NCBI GenBank assembly: GCA_035281645.1
Contig: DATEDN010000017.1
Span: 41,823 to 105,822 of the forward strand
Reading direction: 5' to 3'
Length of the DNA: 64,000 nucleotides
Origin: JACCTH01 sp035281645
GTDB lineage: Bacteria > Actinomycetota > Acidimicrobiia > Spongiisociales > ZC4RG35
Under the pieces are notes generated by a model. The model ran no database searches, was not told where the DNA came from, and saw only the letters and a program-made list of their open reading frames with translations. This document shows positions 24,516 through 32,424 of this stretch, one piece after another. The translations under genes and the position numbers were made by a program. Within the stretch, counting starts at the first letter, position 1. Each line of letters starts with the position of its first letter.

Positions 24516-27242
24516 TCATGCGACAGCGAATTCCAGTAGGTCGTCGAACGTCATTGCAAGGCCGCGCTCGAAGGCCGCCTCAAATTCGTCATTGGTGAGA
24601 CGCTCCATGGCCGCCATCCGTTGACGCTCGAAGACCTTCTGCTCATGAGGCAGTCGCTTCCTGCCCCGGAGCAGCTGCTCAGACCCACCGAGCAACACCG
24701 CTCCCTTCTCGGCGGACCCGGCCGCCAACTCGAATCCCGCCACCTCGACAAAGACTGTCACCATCACCACCGCGATCGAGCGATAGTCAGCCAGTTTCCT
24801 GAACTCGGCGCCCCAGGTCTTCTTGAGTTTGGCCATGGCGCCTATCGGATCGCCTCTTCTACCCATCACCAGTGCGGCTACGACGTCTTGTCGGCCGGGG
24901 GCACTCGGGATGCGGCCCAACTCGGAAAGGCGTTTCGAATACGCCTCAGCTCGCGCGAGGTCGTCAACGAACAATGCTTCGAAGAATGCCGTGGTGAGGG
25001 AGTTGCTCAACATCTCCATCGACCCCGTCCTCTCCGCGTATTGCAGGGCCTCGTCGAGCAGGAGGCCGCCCTGTTCGGTGTCCCCGCTGGCGTTGGCTAG
25101 CGATGCCAGCTCTTGGGAGGCGAACGCCATGCTTTGGAGGTCGTTGTTTGCTTTTGCGGCAGTGAGCTCCTCAGCGACGAGTTCAGCGCCGGTCTGGTAA
25201 TCGCCCATTCGAATGGTGGCCATGGCCAGGTTGTGGATGGCGGCAATGGTGAGATCGGGGCGATCACCCTCCCGCAGACTCGCCAGCGCCGTTTCGAGAT
25301 GCCGGCGGCCTGTTTCCAGATCTCCGTGGAGCAAGGCCAGGGTTCCGGCACCCAGCTGCGCCCGCCCCCAAGACGCTTGCTCAGCAGGCTCGAGATCGAC
25401 AGCTTGGCGGAGCCATTCGCGGCCTTCATCTGAGTGATGGCGGATCATCCAGAAGCGATACAGGGTTCCGGCTAATCCCTGGGCCAGGGTCGCCCGACCG
25501 GCGTCGATCGACCAACGCAACGCCTGGCGGAGGTTGTCGTGGTCGACTTCAAGCCTCTCCTGCCAGCTGATCTCGTCGAGCCCGCGGAGGTGGGGGAGAG
25601 AGGTTTCGGCGAGACCTCGGTAGTAGGTCGCGTGCGCCTCTCGCACTTCCTCGGTGTCGCCCTCGGCAAGACGTTCTCGGCCGTACTGTCGAAGCGTTTC
25701 CAGCAACCGATAGCGGACTCCGTCGTAGCCGTCAGCTGCGATCACCAATGATTTGTCCACCAAATGGGAAAGGAGGTCGAGGACCCGCTGAGCTTCGAGG
25801 GGCGGGCCGGCGCACACGGCTTCTGCTGCCTCCAGGGTGAAACCCCCCTGGAAGACCGAAAGTCGATCGAAAAGGATCTTTTCCTGCTCCTCGAGCAGGT
25901 CGTAGCTCCAGTCGATCGCAGCCTGCAAAGTCTGCTGGCGGGGGAGGGCGGTGCGGCTTCCCCCGGTCAGCAGACGAAAACGATCGTCGAGCCGACTGGC
26001 AATCTGTTCGGGCGAAAGTATCCGCAATCGGGCGGCGGCCAATTCAATGGCAAGTGGCATTCCATCCAGGCGATGGCAAAGCGATGCCACCGCCCGGGCG
26101 TTCTCCGAGGTGACCCGAAAGCCGCTGCGGACCGCCTCAGCCCTGGCGGTGAAAAGCCGCACGGCGTCGAAGCGAGAGATGACGTCGGCAGATTCATCGA
26201 GGTCGGGGAAGTCCATTGAGCGCAGTTGATAAGGAACTTCGCCGGCCGCGCCCAACATCTCCCGACTCGTAGCCAGGATCCGGATCTGCGGTGCCGCCGC
26301 CAGCAGTCGCTGGGCAATCCAGGCGGCAGGGTCGAGTAGATGTTCGCAATTGTCGAGGATCAAGAGCAGTTCGAGCGGCCGCAGATGATCGATCAATACC
26401 TCTTCCAGCGTTTGACCTGATTGCTCGCGAATCCCGAGGGTGCCTGCTATGGCCCGGGCGACGCCATCGGGCTCGGCGACAGGGGCTAACTCAACCAACC
26501 AGACCCCATCGCGAAAAGCGTCGAGTAACGAGGTTGCGGCTTGGAGGGCGAGGCGGGTTTTGCCCGAGCCTCCCACTCCAGTCAGGGTGAGCAGGCGCGA
26601 TCCGGAGATCAGCTTGATGGCCTCTTCGAGCTCCTGGTCCCGACCCACAAAACTGGTCGGTTGCAAAGGCAGGTTGTTGGCGGATGCGAGCGAATGTCGA
26701 AGCTCGCCGGTGGGTTCCAGCCCGGAGTGGACGGCCTCGAAGACTCGCTCGGTGGCGGAAAGATCACGGAGTCGGTGGGTCCCTCGATTTCTGAAACTGA
26801 CCTCCGCCGGCGGCTCGTCCTTCACCAGACCATGGATCGCCTCGGTGAGAAGGACCTGTCCCCCCGAGGCGAGGGTCAAGAGACGGGCCGCCCGGTTAAG
26901 GGCGGGGCCGAAATAGTCTCCATTGCGCTCAGCCGCCACTCCGGAATGGAGTGCCATTCTCACCTTGAGGGTCATGTCTCCGGGCCACTTCTGAGCGGCG
27001 AGCGCCAGCTGGCCCTCGATGGCCGCTGACAGAGCCTCGGCTGGTCTGTGAAACGCGGTGGTGAAGGAGTCCCCTGCGGTCGAGAACACATGGCCTCCGT
27101 GCGCTTCAACGGTATCGCGCACCAATTGGTCGTGGATCTCCACCGCCTCGGCCATCTCCTGCGGATGTGCGTCCCAAAGACGGGTCGACCCTTCGATATC
27201 GGTAAATAGAAACGTGACCGTTCCAGTCGGGGCCGACGTCAT
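24516..27242 (-). CDS. Adenylate cyclase domain-STAND ATPase-TPR regulator
   Basis: A 908-residue three-part signalling protein. Residues 1-170 form a class III nucleotide cyclase domain (FLFTDIEGSTRLWD, FSTAGDSF, NRAARLLTLASGGQVLL). Residues about 195-500 form an NB-ARC-like ATPase with Walker A GVGGSGKTRLALQ and Walker B LLLILDNCEHLLD. The rest is helical TPR-like repeats. No LuxR or other DNA-binding domain is seen. The metal Asp residues of the cyclase are present, but activity is not assured. These proteins are numerous in actinobacteria and their triggers are mostly unknown. It lies between the sugar importer and the acyl-CoA dehydrogenase. Confidence 0.9.
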   Translation of the reverse strand: MTSAPTGTVTFLFTDIEGSTRLWDAHPQEMAEAVEIHDQLVRDTVEAHGGHVFSTAGDSFTTAFHRPAEALSAAIEGQLALAAQKWPGDMTLKVRMALHSGVAAERNGDYFGPALNRAARLLTLASGGQVLLTEAIHGLVKDEPPAEVSFRNRGTHRLRDLSATERVFEAVHSGLEPTGELRHSLASANNLPLQPTSFVGRDQELEEAIKLISGSRLLTLTGVGGSGKTRLALQAATSLLDAFRDGVWLVELAPVAEPDGVARAIAGTLGIREQSGQTLEEVLIDHLRPLELLLILDNCEHLLDPAAWIAQRLLAAAPQIRILATSREMLGAAGEVPYQLRSMDFPDLDESADVISRFDAVRLFTARAEAVRSGFRVTSENARAVASLCHRLDGMPLAIELAAARLRILSPEQIASRLDDRFRLLTGGSRTALPRQQTLQAAIDWSYDLLEEQEKILFDRLSVFQGGFTLEAAEAVCAGPPLEAQRVLDLLSHLVDKSLVIAADGYDGVRYRLLETLRQYGRERLAEGDTEEVREAHATYYRGLAETSLPHLRGLDEISWQERLEVDHDNLRQALRWSIDAGRATLAQGLAGTLYRFWMIRHHSDEGREWLRQAVDLEPAEQASWGRAQLGAGTLALLHGDLETGRRHLETALASLREGDRPDLTIAAIHNLAMATIRMGDYQTGAELVAEELTAAKANNDLQSMAFASQELASLANASGDTEQGGLLLDEALQYAERTGSMEMLSNSLTTAFFEALFVDDLARAEAYSKRLSELGRIPSAPGRQDVVAALVMGRRGDPIGAMAKLKKTWGAEFRKLADYRSIAVVMVTVFVEVAGFELAAGSAEKGAVLLGGSEQLLRGRKRLPHEQKVFERQRMAAMERLTNDEFEAAFERGLAMTFDDLLEFAVA

Positions 27243-27291
27243 AGCTCTGACATTCTGGCCTGGCAGATGGGGCCGGCGGCCCCGATTTGGC

Positions 27292-27306
27292 TAGGGTCGA
27301 AAGGTG
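27292..27306 (+). promoter_or_regulatory. Leaderless -10 box for acyl-CoA dehydrogenase
   Basis: TAGGGT (27292-27297) is followed by six bases and GTG 27304, the geometry of a leaderless actinobacterial promoter. There is no separate ribosome binding site. Confidence 0.45.
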
Positions 27307-28515
27307 GATTTTGCCTTCTCCCCCCGGGTGGAAACGCTGCGGTCCGAGCTCAGCAATTTCATGGACGAGAAGGTGTTCCCAGCTGAGTCGACGTATCGAT
27401 TGCAGATGGATGAGAGCGGGGATCCCAACTTCTATCCCCCGATCATCGACGATCTCAAGAAGGAGGCCCGTTCCCGGGGACTATGGAACCTGTTTCTGCC
27501 TGACGAAAGCGGGCTGTCGGTATTGGAGTACGCCCCGCTGGCCGAGATCACAGGTTGGAGCCCGCATCTGGCCCCAGAGGCGCTCAATTGTTCGGCTCCC
27601 GATACCGGGAACATGGAGATCCTCCACATGTTCGGCACACCGGAGCAGAAGGAGCGGTGGCTCGCCCCGCTTCTGGCCGGCGAGATCCGGTCGTGCTTTT
27701 CGATGACCGAACCCGATGTGGCCTCTTCCGATGCCACCAACATCCGCACCCGCATCGAGAAAGACGGGGACGACTACGTAATCACCGGTCGCAAGTGGTT
27801 CTCCTCCGGGGCAGCCTCGCCTCGATGCAAGGTGGCGATCGTCATGGGAGTGACGAACCCAGAAGCAGATCCTCACCATCGACAGAGCATGATCTTGGTG
27901 CCGTTGGACAGTCCCGGCGTCATCGTCGAGCGCCAGCCGACCGTCTTCGGCTATCACGACCGGGGAGCCCACCCCGTGGTTCTCTACGACGGGGTCCGGG
28001 TTCCGGCCCACAACTTGCTGGGCGAGGAGGGCGGTGGCTTCGCAATCGCCCAGGCCCGCCTCGGTCCCGGTCGAATTCATCACTGCATGCGTGCCATTGG
28101 CGCGGCCGAACGATGCCTCGAGATGATGTGTCGCCGGGCTAAAGGACGGGTGGCCTTTGGCAAGGCGATTGCCGAGCAAGGAGTGGTCCAATCCTGGATC
28201 GCCGATGCTCGAATTCGGATCGAACAGGCGCGCCTTTTGATACTGAAAACCGCCTGGTTGATCGATCGATTTGGGGTCAAAGGGGCCCGCACCGAAATCG
28301 CGGCGATCAAGGTGGTGGCGCCCGACGTTCTTACTTTCGTTGCTGACCGGGCTATGCAGACCTTTGGTGCCGCCGGCTTCACCGACGACTTTCCCCTTGC
28401 TGAGCTGTGGTCCATGGGGCGATGGCTGCAGATCGCAGATGGGCCGGATGAGGTCCACCGCCGATCCGTTGCCCGAGCCGAATTGGGCCGGTTTGAACCG
28501 GGATTTACAGGGTAA
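27304..28515 (+). CDS. Acyl-CoA dehydrogenase
   Basis: A 403-residue flavoprotein of the acyl-CoA dehydrogenase family (ACAD10/11-like in length and motifs), performing the first oxidation of acyl-CoA beta-oxidation. Visible features are CFSMTEPDVASSDATNI (FAD/substrate binding), WFSSGAASPRCKV, the helical C-terminal domain with RMAFGKxI-like GRVAFGKAIAEQG, and IADGPDEVHRRSVAR near the catalytic Glu region. GTG 27304 puts MDFAFSPRVETLRSEL at the N-terminus, as expected. It stands alone and may serve fatty acid or branched-chain degradation. Confidence 0.93.
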   Translation: MDFAFSPRVETLRSELSNFMDEKVFPAESTYRLQMDESGDPNFYPPIIDDLKKEARSRGLWNLFLPDESGLSVLEYAPLAEITGWSPHLAPEALNCSAPDTGNMEILHMFGTPEQKERWLAPLLAGEIRSCFSMTEPDVASSDATNIRTRIEKDGDDYVITGRKWFSSGAASPRCKVAIVMGVTNPEADPHHRQSMILVPLDSPGVIVERQPTVFGYHDRGAHPVVLYDGVRVPAHNLLGEEGGGFAIAQARLGPGRIHHCMRAIGAAERCLEMMCRRAKGRVAFGKAIAEQGVVQSWIADARIRIEQARLLILKTAWLIDRFGVKGARTEIAAIKVVAPDVLTFVADRAMQTFGAAGFTDDFPLAELWSMGRWLQIADGPDEVHRRSVARAELGRFEPGFTG

Positions 28516-28535
28516 GAAGCGGGAACGAAATCGAC

Positions 28536-28563
28536 TTGACAGGCGTTTTAGGTTCCCTAAGAG
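28536..28563 (+). promoter_or_regulatory. Promoter of the whiB-like gene
   Basis: TTGACA (28536-28541), a 16-base spacer and TAAGAG (28558-28563) lie 17 bases before ATG 28580. This is the best match to a housekeeping -35/-10 pair in the window apart from rpoB. Confidence 0.6.
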
Positions 28564-28579
28564 ATAACCGCGCGAACAC

Positions 28580-28855
28580 ATGACTGCTAGCCCTATGACC
28601 ATAGAAACCGAGATCGTCTCCTGGCGAGATGACGCCGCCTGCATCGACTCCAAGGTCGACTTCTTCCCGAATCCTGAAGACGTGGCGGCGATCAGTGCCG
28701 CCAAAGAGATCTGTTCAACCTGCCCGGTGGCTGACGAGTGCCTTACCTACGCCATCGAGACCCGCCAGGGCGAAGGCATCTGGGGCGGTCACACGCCCAA
28801 GGAAAGAGTGAAGATCCGGCGCAAATGGTCCGAGCAGGTTCGGAGAGCTAGCTAG
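28580..28855 (+). CDS. WhiB family iron-sulfur transcriptional regulator
   Basis: A 91-residue WhiB-like protein, a 4Fe-4S protein that binds the principal sigma factor region 4 and tunes transcription in actinobacteria. The four cluster cysteines are in AACID and EICSTCPVADEC, followed by the signature turn EGIWGGHTPKER and a basic tail KIRRKWSEQVRRAS. Length and spacing resemble WhiB1/WhiB2-type proteins; which one cannot be decided. ATG 28580 is used, though ATG 28595 is possible. It is the strongest actinobacterial marker here. A sulfur-metabolism operon follows 40 bases later. Confidence 0.95.
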   Translation: MTASPMTIETEIVSWRDDAACIDSKVDFFPNPEDVAAISAAKEICSTCPVADECLTYAIETRQGEGIWGGHTPKERVKIRRKWSEQVRRAS

Positions 28856-28868
28856 CCGGTTCTTGCTC

Positions 28869-28884
28869 TCACCGTCGACGGTGA
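28869..28884. promoter_or_regulatory. 16-bp perfect palindrome, probable operator of the sulfur/PLP operon
   Basis: TCACCGTCGACGGTGA is its own reverse complement over 16 bases. It lies 12-27 bases before ATG 28896 and abuts GATAAA (28883-28888), a possible -10 box with seven bases to the start. With no loop it is not a terminator. A dimeric repressor bound here would block transcription of the class V aminotransferase-metY-CoA-binding operon. The regulator is unknown. Confidence 0.6.
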
Positions 28885-28895
28885 TAAAACAGAGC

Positions 28896-30095
28896 ATGCT
28901 CGACGTCGACGAACTAAGGAACGAGTTCCCGGCTTTCGCCGGGCCCCAGATCTTCCTCGACGGGCCCGCCGGGACGCAGACACCCCGTCGGGTGATCGAG
29001 GCGGTGTCGGGAGCCATGGCCACGTCGATGTCGAACGTCGGGGGCGATTTTCCGAGCTCCTATCGATCTTCCGACCTGGTCAACATTGCTCGTCAGGCAG
29101 GAGCCGATCTCACCGGTGGTTCGCTGGAGGAGATCGTCTTCGGAGCCAACATGACCTCCCTCACGTTCGCTCTCAGCCGCGCCCTGGCGGAAGAGTGGCA
29201 GGAAGGGGATCGAATCGTCCTATCGGCCCTCGACCATGACGCCAATGTCACCCCCTGGGTGTTGGCAGCTCGCTCCCGCGGGGTGGAGATTGTCTTCGCC
29301 GAGCTCGGCGCCGATGCTTCCCTCGACCTCGATCATCTCGAATCGCTCATCGACGATCGCACCCGACTGGTCGCGGTCACCGGTTGCTCGAATGCCTTTG
29401 GATCGCTCGTCGATGTAGGCCGGGTGGCGGCGACCGCCGCCCGGGTGGGAGCCCTCAGCTACATCGATGCGGTCCACTTGGCGCCGCACCGATACCTCGA
29501 CGTCGGGGCTATTGGCTGCGACTTCCTCGTTTGCTCGGCATACAAGTTCTTCGGACCCCATCTGGGAATCCTCTGGGGGCGCCGATCCCATCTTTCGCGT
29601 CTGCCGGCTTTCAAGGTCCGACCGGCGCCGGACGTGGGGCCGGCGCGTTGGGAGACCGGAACCCCGCCGTTCGAACTGCTGGCGGGTTTCGTCGCTGCGG
29701 TCGACTATCTCGCCTCGCTCGGGTGGGGTGGCGACCGTCGCGGAGCACTCGAATCGGCTTTCCGCGAAATCCGGGAGCAAGAGTCGCTGCTGGGCGAGCG
29801 CTTTCTCGCCGGGCTGGGAGACAACGTCACACTGGTTGGCCCGCCCTCCATGGAAGGAAGGGTTTCCACCTTCGCCGTCGACCTCGCCGGGGTTCCCGCC
29901 CCCGAGGTCCAAAAGCGCTTGGGCGAACTGGGAATCGCCACCTGGGCTGGTCACTATTACGCCGTCGAACCGATGCGTCGGCTCGGTTTCCTCGATCGCG
30001 GTGGGCTGGTGCGGATCGGGTTCCTCCATATCAACACACCCGCCGAGGTGGATGCGGTCCTCGATGGCCTGGCCCAGATCGCGGGAGCGGCATGA
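28896..30095 (+). CDS. Class V aminotransferase, cysteine desulfurase-like
   Basis: A 399-residue PLP fold-type-I enzyme of the cysteine-desulfurase-like branch. The N-terminal FLDGPAGTQTPRRVIEAV substitutes for the usual start of SufS-like proteins. A cofactor region ALDHDANVTPW follows, and the PLP lysine is in CSAYKFFGPHLGILWG. The C-terminal domain ends in the Arg-containing RIGFLHINTPAEVDAVL. Its activity (desulfurase, selenocysteine lyase or other) is not settled by sequence. ATG 28896 starts the conserved region; the frame is open to TTG 28863, but that would run through the palindrome. It overlaps metY by ATGA. Confidence 0.88.
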   Translation: MLDVDELRNEFPAFAGPQIFLDGPAGTQTPRRVIEAVSGAMATSMSNVGGDFPSSYRSSDLVNIARQAGADLTGGSLEEIVFGANMTSLTFALSRALAEEWQEGDRIVLSALDHDANVTPWVLAARSRGVEIVFAELGADASLDLDHLESLIDDRTRLVAVTGCSNAFGSLVDVGRVAATAARVGALSYIDAVHLAPHRYLDVGAIGCDFLVCSAYKFFGPHLGILWGRRSHLSRLPAFKVRPAPDVGPARWETGTPPFELLAGFVAAVDYLASLGWGGDRRGALESAFREIREQESLLGERFLAGLGDNVTLVGPPSMEGRVSTFAVDLAGVPAPEVQKRLGELGIATWAGHYYAVEPMRRLGFLDRGGLVRIGFLHINTPAEVDAVLDGLAQIAGAA

Positions 30096-31348
30096 CCGAC
30101 TACGGGTTTGCCACCAGGGCGATTCACGCCGGCCAGCGCCCCGATCCCGAGACCGGAGCCCGGGCGATGCCGATCTACGCTTCGACTTCCTTCGTTTTCG
30201 AGGATGCCCAGACGGCGGCGGATCTCTTCGCCCTCCAAACCTTCGGGAACATCTACACCCGGATCGGCAACCCCACCAACGCCGCCTTCGAAGAACGGAT
30301 GGCCTCCCTCGAAGGTGGGCTGGGAGCCCTGGCGACGAGTTCGGGGCAAGCCGCCCAGCTGATCTCGATCCTCACCCTCTGCCAGAAGGGGGACGAGATC
30401 GTGGCGGCGCGAAATCTCTACGGGGGGACGTACACGCAGTTCGACGTCACTCTTCGGCGAATGGGAATCGACGTTCATTTCGTCGACCCCACGCCAGCCG
30501 CTTTTGCGGCAGCCCTCACCGAGAAGACCAAATTGCTCTACGGGGAGACCATTGGAAACCCACGGGCCGAAGTATTCGATATCGAGGGGGTTGCCGGCGT
30601 GGCCCATGACCATGGCCTGCCCCTCATCATCGACAACACCTTTGCCACTCCTTTCCTGTGTCGCCCCATGGAATGGGGAGCAGACATCGTCGTCCACTCC
30701 GCGACCAAGTTTCTTGGTGGTCACGGCGTTGTCATCGCCGGGGTGATCGTCGAGTCGGGACGGTTCCCTTGGGATAACGGCAACTTCCCGTTGCTGGTCG
30801 ACCCCTCGCCTGCCTATCACGGGCTCCGCTTCTGGGACAACTTTCGGGAGTACGGCTATCTGATGAAAGCCCGCACCGAACTTCTCCGTGATGTCGGGGC
30901 GGCGCTCTCTCCCTTCAATGCCTTCATGCTGTTGCTGGGCCTCGAAACCTTGCCGCTGCGCATGGATCGGCACGTCGCCAACGCCCGGGCGGTGGCCGAT
31001 CATTTGTCACAGCACCCGGCCGTAGCCTGGGTGAGCTATTCAGCTGCTGAAGACCCCATGGTCCAAAAATATGTTCCCGGCGGGCCGGGGGCGGTGTTCA
31101 CCTTCGGAGTCAAGGGTGGTTTCGAGGCGGGACGTCAGTTCATCGAGAAAGTCGAGCTGGCATCTCACCTGGCCAACGTTGGCGACGCCAAGACCCTTGT
31201 CATCCACCCTGCCTCCACCACCCATCAGCAGGTTCCGCCTGAGGAACGGGCCGCCTCCGGGGTCGGCGACGACATGATCCGGATCTCGGTCGGGATCGAA
31301 GATGTGGCCGACATCATCGCCGACCTCGATCAGGCACTGGTGACATGA
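30092..31348 (+). CDS. metY: O-acetylhomoserine sulfhydrylase / Cys-Met metabolism PLP enzyme
   Basis: A 418-residue gamma-family PLP enzyme. The pyrophosphate/phosphate-binding GLGALATSSGQAAQLISIL, the ligand Asp in LPLIIDNTFATPFLCRP and the lysine in SATKFLGGHGVVIAG fit MetY. The long insert around FREYGYLMKARTELLRD and the length (about 420) favour O-acetylhomoserine sulfhydrylase over cystathionine gamma-synthase. It would make homocysteine directly from sulfide for methionine synthesis. It overlaps the desulfurase-like gene upstream and the CoA-binding gene downstream by four bases each. Confidence 0.92.
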   Translation: MTDYGFATRAIHAGQRPDPETGARAMPIYASTSFVFEDAQTAADLFALQTFGNIYTRIGNPTNAAFEERMASLEGGLGALATSSGQAAQLISILTLCQKGDEIVAARNLYGGTYTQFDVTLRRMGIDVHFVDPTPAAFAAALTEKTKLLYGETIGNPRAEVFDIEGVAGVAHDHGLPLIIDNTFATPFLCRPMEWGADIVVHSATKFLGGHGVVIAGVIVESGRFPWDNGNFPLLVDPSPAYHGLRFWDNFREYGYLMKARTELLRDVGAALSPFNAFMLLLGLETLPLRMDRHVANARAVADHLSQHPAVAWVSYSAAEDPMVQKYVPGGPGAVFTFGVKGGFEAGRQFIEKVELASHLANVGDAKTLVIHPASTTHQQVPPEERAASGVGDDMIRISVGIEDVADIIADLDQALVT

Positions 31349-31818
31349 TCCCCGAGGCCACTCCTCTCGAGCGTCTCGAGATTCTGCGCAGCTCGCGAAC
31401 TGTCGCCCTGGTAGGTGTTTCGCCCAACCCTCTGCGTTCTTCGAACTTTGTCGCCACCTACCTCACCCGAACTCCCTACACGGTGTGGCCCGTTAATCCC
31501 CATGCCGACGAGGTCCTAGGAAAGAAGGCGTATCCGACGTTGGCAGACCTCCCCGAGCCACCCGACATCGTCGACTGCTTTCGCAAGGAGTCCGAATTGC
31601 CGGGGGTGGTGAAGGAGGCGATCGCGGTCGGGGCCAAGGTGGTGTGGTTCCAGCTGGGTCTGCGTAACGACGAAGCCGCCGAGATGGCCATCGAGGCGGG
31701 TCTGAAGGTAGTTCAGGACCGTTGCTTGAAGATCGAGCACGCCCGCTTCGCCGGCGGCTTGCACCTGTCCGGCTTCGACACCGGGGTGATCTCGAGCAAG
31801 CGGCGGCGGCCGGTCTAG
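31345..31818 (+). CDS. CoA-binding domain protein (YccU type)
   Basis: A 157-residue Rossmann-fold CoA-binding domain alone, matching the succinyl-CoA synthetase alpha N-terminal fold. Visible parts are ALVGVSPNPLRSSNFVATYL, VWPVNPHADEVLGKKAYPTL, VDCFRKESELPGVVKEAIAV and the closing VQDRCLKIEHARF. YccU-like proteins often sit beside O-acetylhomoserine sulfhydrylase genes, as here. Their function is not established. The start ATG forms ATGA with metY. An inverted repeat overlaps its stop. Confidence 0.9.
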   Translation: MIPEATPLERLEILRSSRTVALVGVSPNPLRSSNFVATYLTRTPYTVWPVNPHADEVLGKKAYPTLADLPEPPDIVDCFRKESELPGVVKEAIAVGAKVVWFQLGLRNDEAAEMAIEAGLKVVQDRCLKIEHARFAGGLHLSGFDTGVISSKRRRPV

Positions 31819-31827
31819 CTCTAGACC
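31812..31827. repeat. Short inverted repeat at the sulfur operon end
   Basis: GGTCTAG-CT-CTAGACC is a perfect 7-2-7 inverted repeat containing the stop codon of the CoA-binding gene. It is too short-looped and lacks a T-run for a good terminator, so it could be a weak terminator or a protein site. Confidence 0.35.
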
Positions 31828-31857
31828 AAGGAAGAATCCCGGAGTCTGAATTAGTAC

Positions 31858-31894
31858 TTGACTCTTCCCCGACGTCAACGTCGACAATCACCTG
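31858..31894 (+). promoter_or_regulatory. MerR-type promoter with 19-bp spacer and operator dyad
   Basis: TTGACT (31858-31863) and GACAAT (31883-31888) are separated by 19 bases, the abnormal length that MerR regulators correct by twisting DNA. The inverted repeat CGACGT-CA-ACGTCG (31870-31883) lies mostly inside the spacer, its last base shared with the -10 box. The -10 box is six bases before ATG 31895, predicting a leaderless, autoregulated merR transcript. Confidence 0.6.
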
Positions 31895-32424
31895 ATGGCC
31901 AAGCTGGAAGACGACCTTCTCACCATCGGAGCCTTCGCCAAGCGCTCACGGCTTTCTCCGCGAGCGCTGCGCATTTACGACGAGCTCGGCCTGCTCCCCC
32001 CGGTCGTAGTCGATCCTCAAACGGGGTATCGCTACTACCAGCCCGAGCAGGTGGAGAAAGCTCGTCTCATTGGGTTGATGGTGACGGGCGCACTCTTCGT
32101 CGTCTACCACGGCGAGGTCAACAAGGACTCCGACGGGCCGGTAGAGGTGTGCGTGCCCTTCTCCGGAACCGTGGAGCCCAACGGCGAGGCGCAGGTGCGC
32201 AAGGAACCGGCCCATGACGAGTTCTTCACGCGAATCACCAAAGCCCAAGTCGAGTTCCCGATGATTCTCGACGCATACGAGGCTGTGCACAGGTGCATCG
32301 CCGAGACTGGTCGGACGCCGGCGGGTTCGCCGCGCGAGGTGTACTTCGCCGACTGGGATGCCGTGGGCCTTCCGACCCCGCCTGCGATATCGCCTGGCCG
32401 GTGGAGAGTCTTAAGGCGGGTTAG
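31895..32424 (+). pseudogene. MerR family regulator with effector-binding domain, internally deleted and frameshifted
   Basis: The first 60 residues are a good MerR winged helix start (LTIGAFAKRSRLSPRALRIY, GYRYYQPEQVEKARLIGL). At about residue 61 (near 32078) it jumps to the middle of a GyrI-like effector-binding domain (VVYHGEVNKDSDGPVEVCVP). Roughly 100 residues normally between them (recognition wing end, coiled coil, first half of the effector domain) are missing in frame. Near 32370 a one-base loss shifts the frame: the expected DPACDIAWPVES ending is readable in the next frame and stops at 32424. As sequenced, translation instead runs to 32614, over the convergent glycosylase gene. Probably non-functional; an assembly error is possible. 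Confidence 0.7.

Noticed and set aside
29384..30091. N-terminal extension of metY into the aminotransferase gene
   Set aside because: The extension is Arg/Gly-rich out-of-frame sequence; MetY family homology begins at ATG 30092, which overlaps the upstream stop as ATGA.
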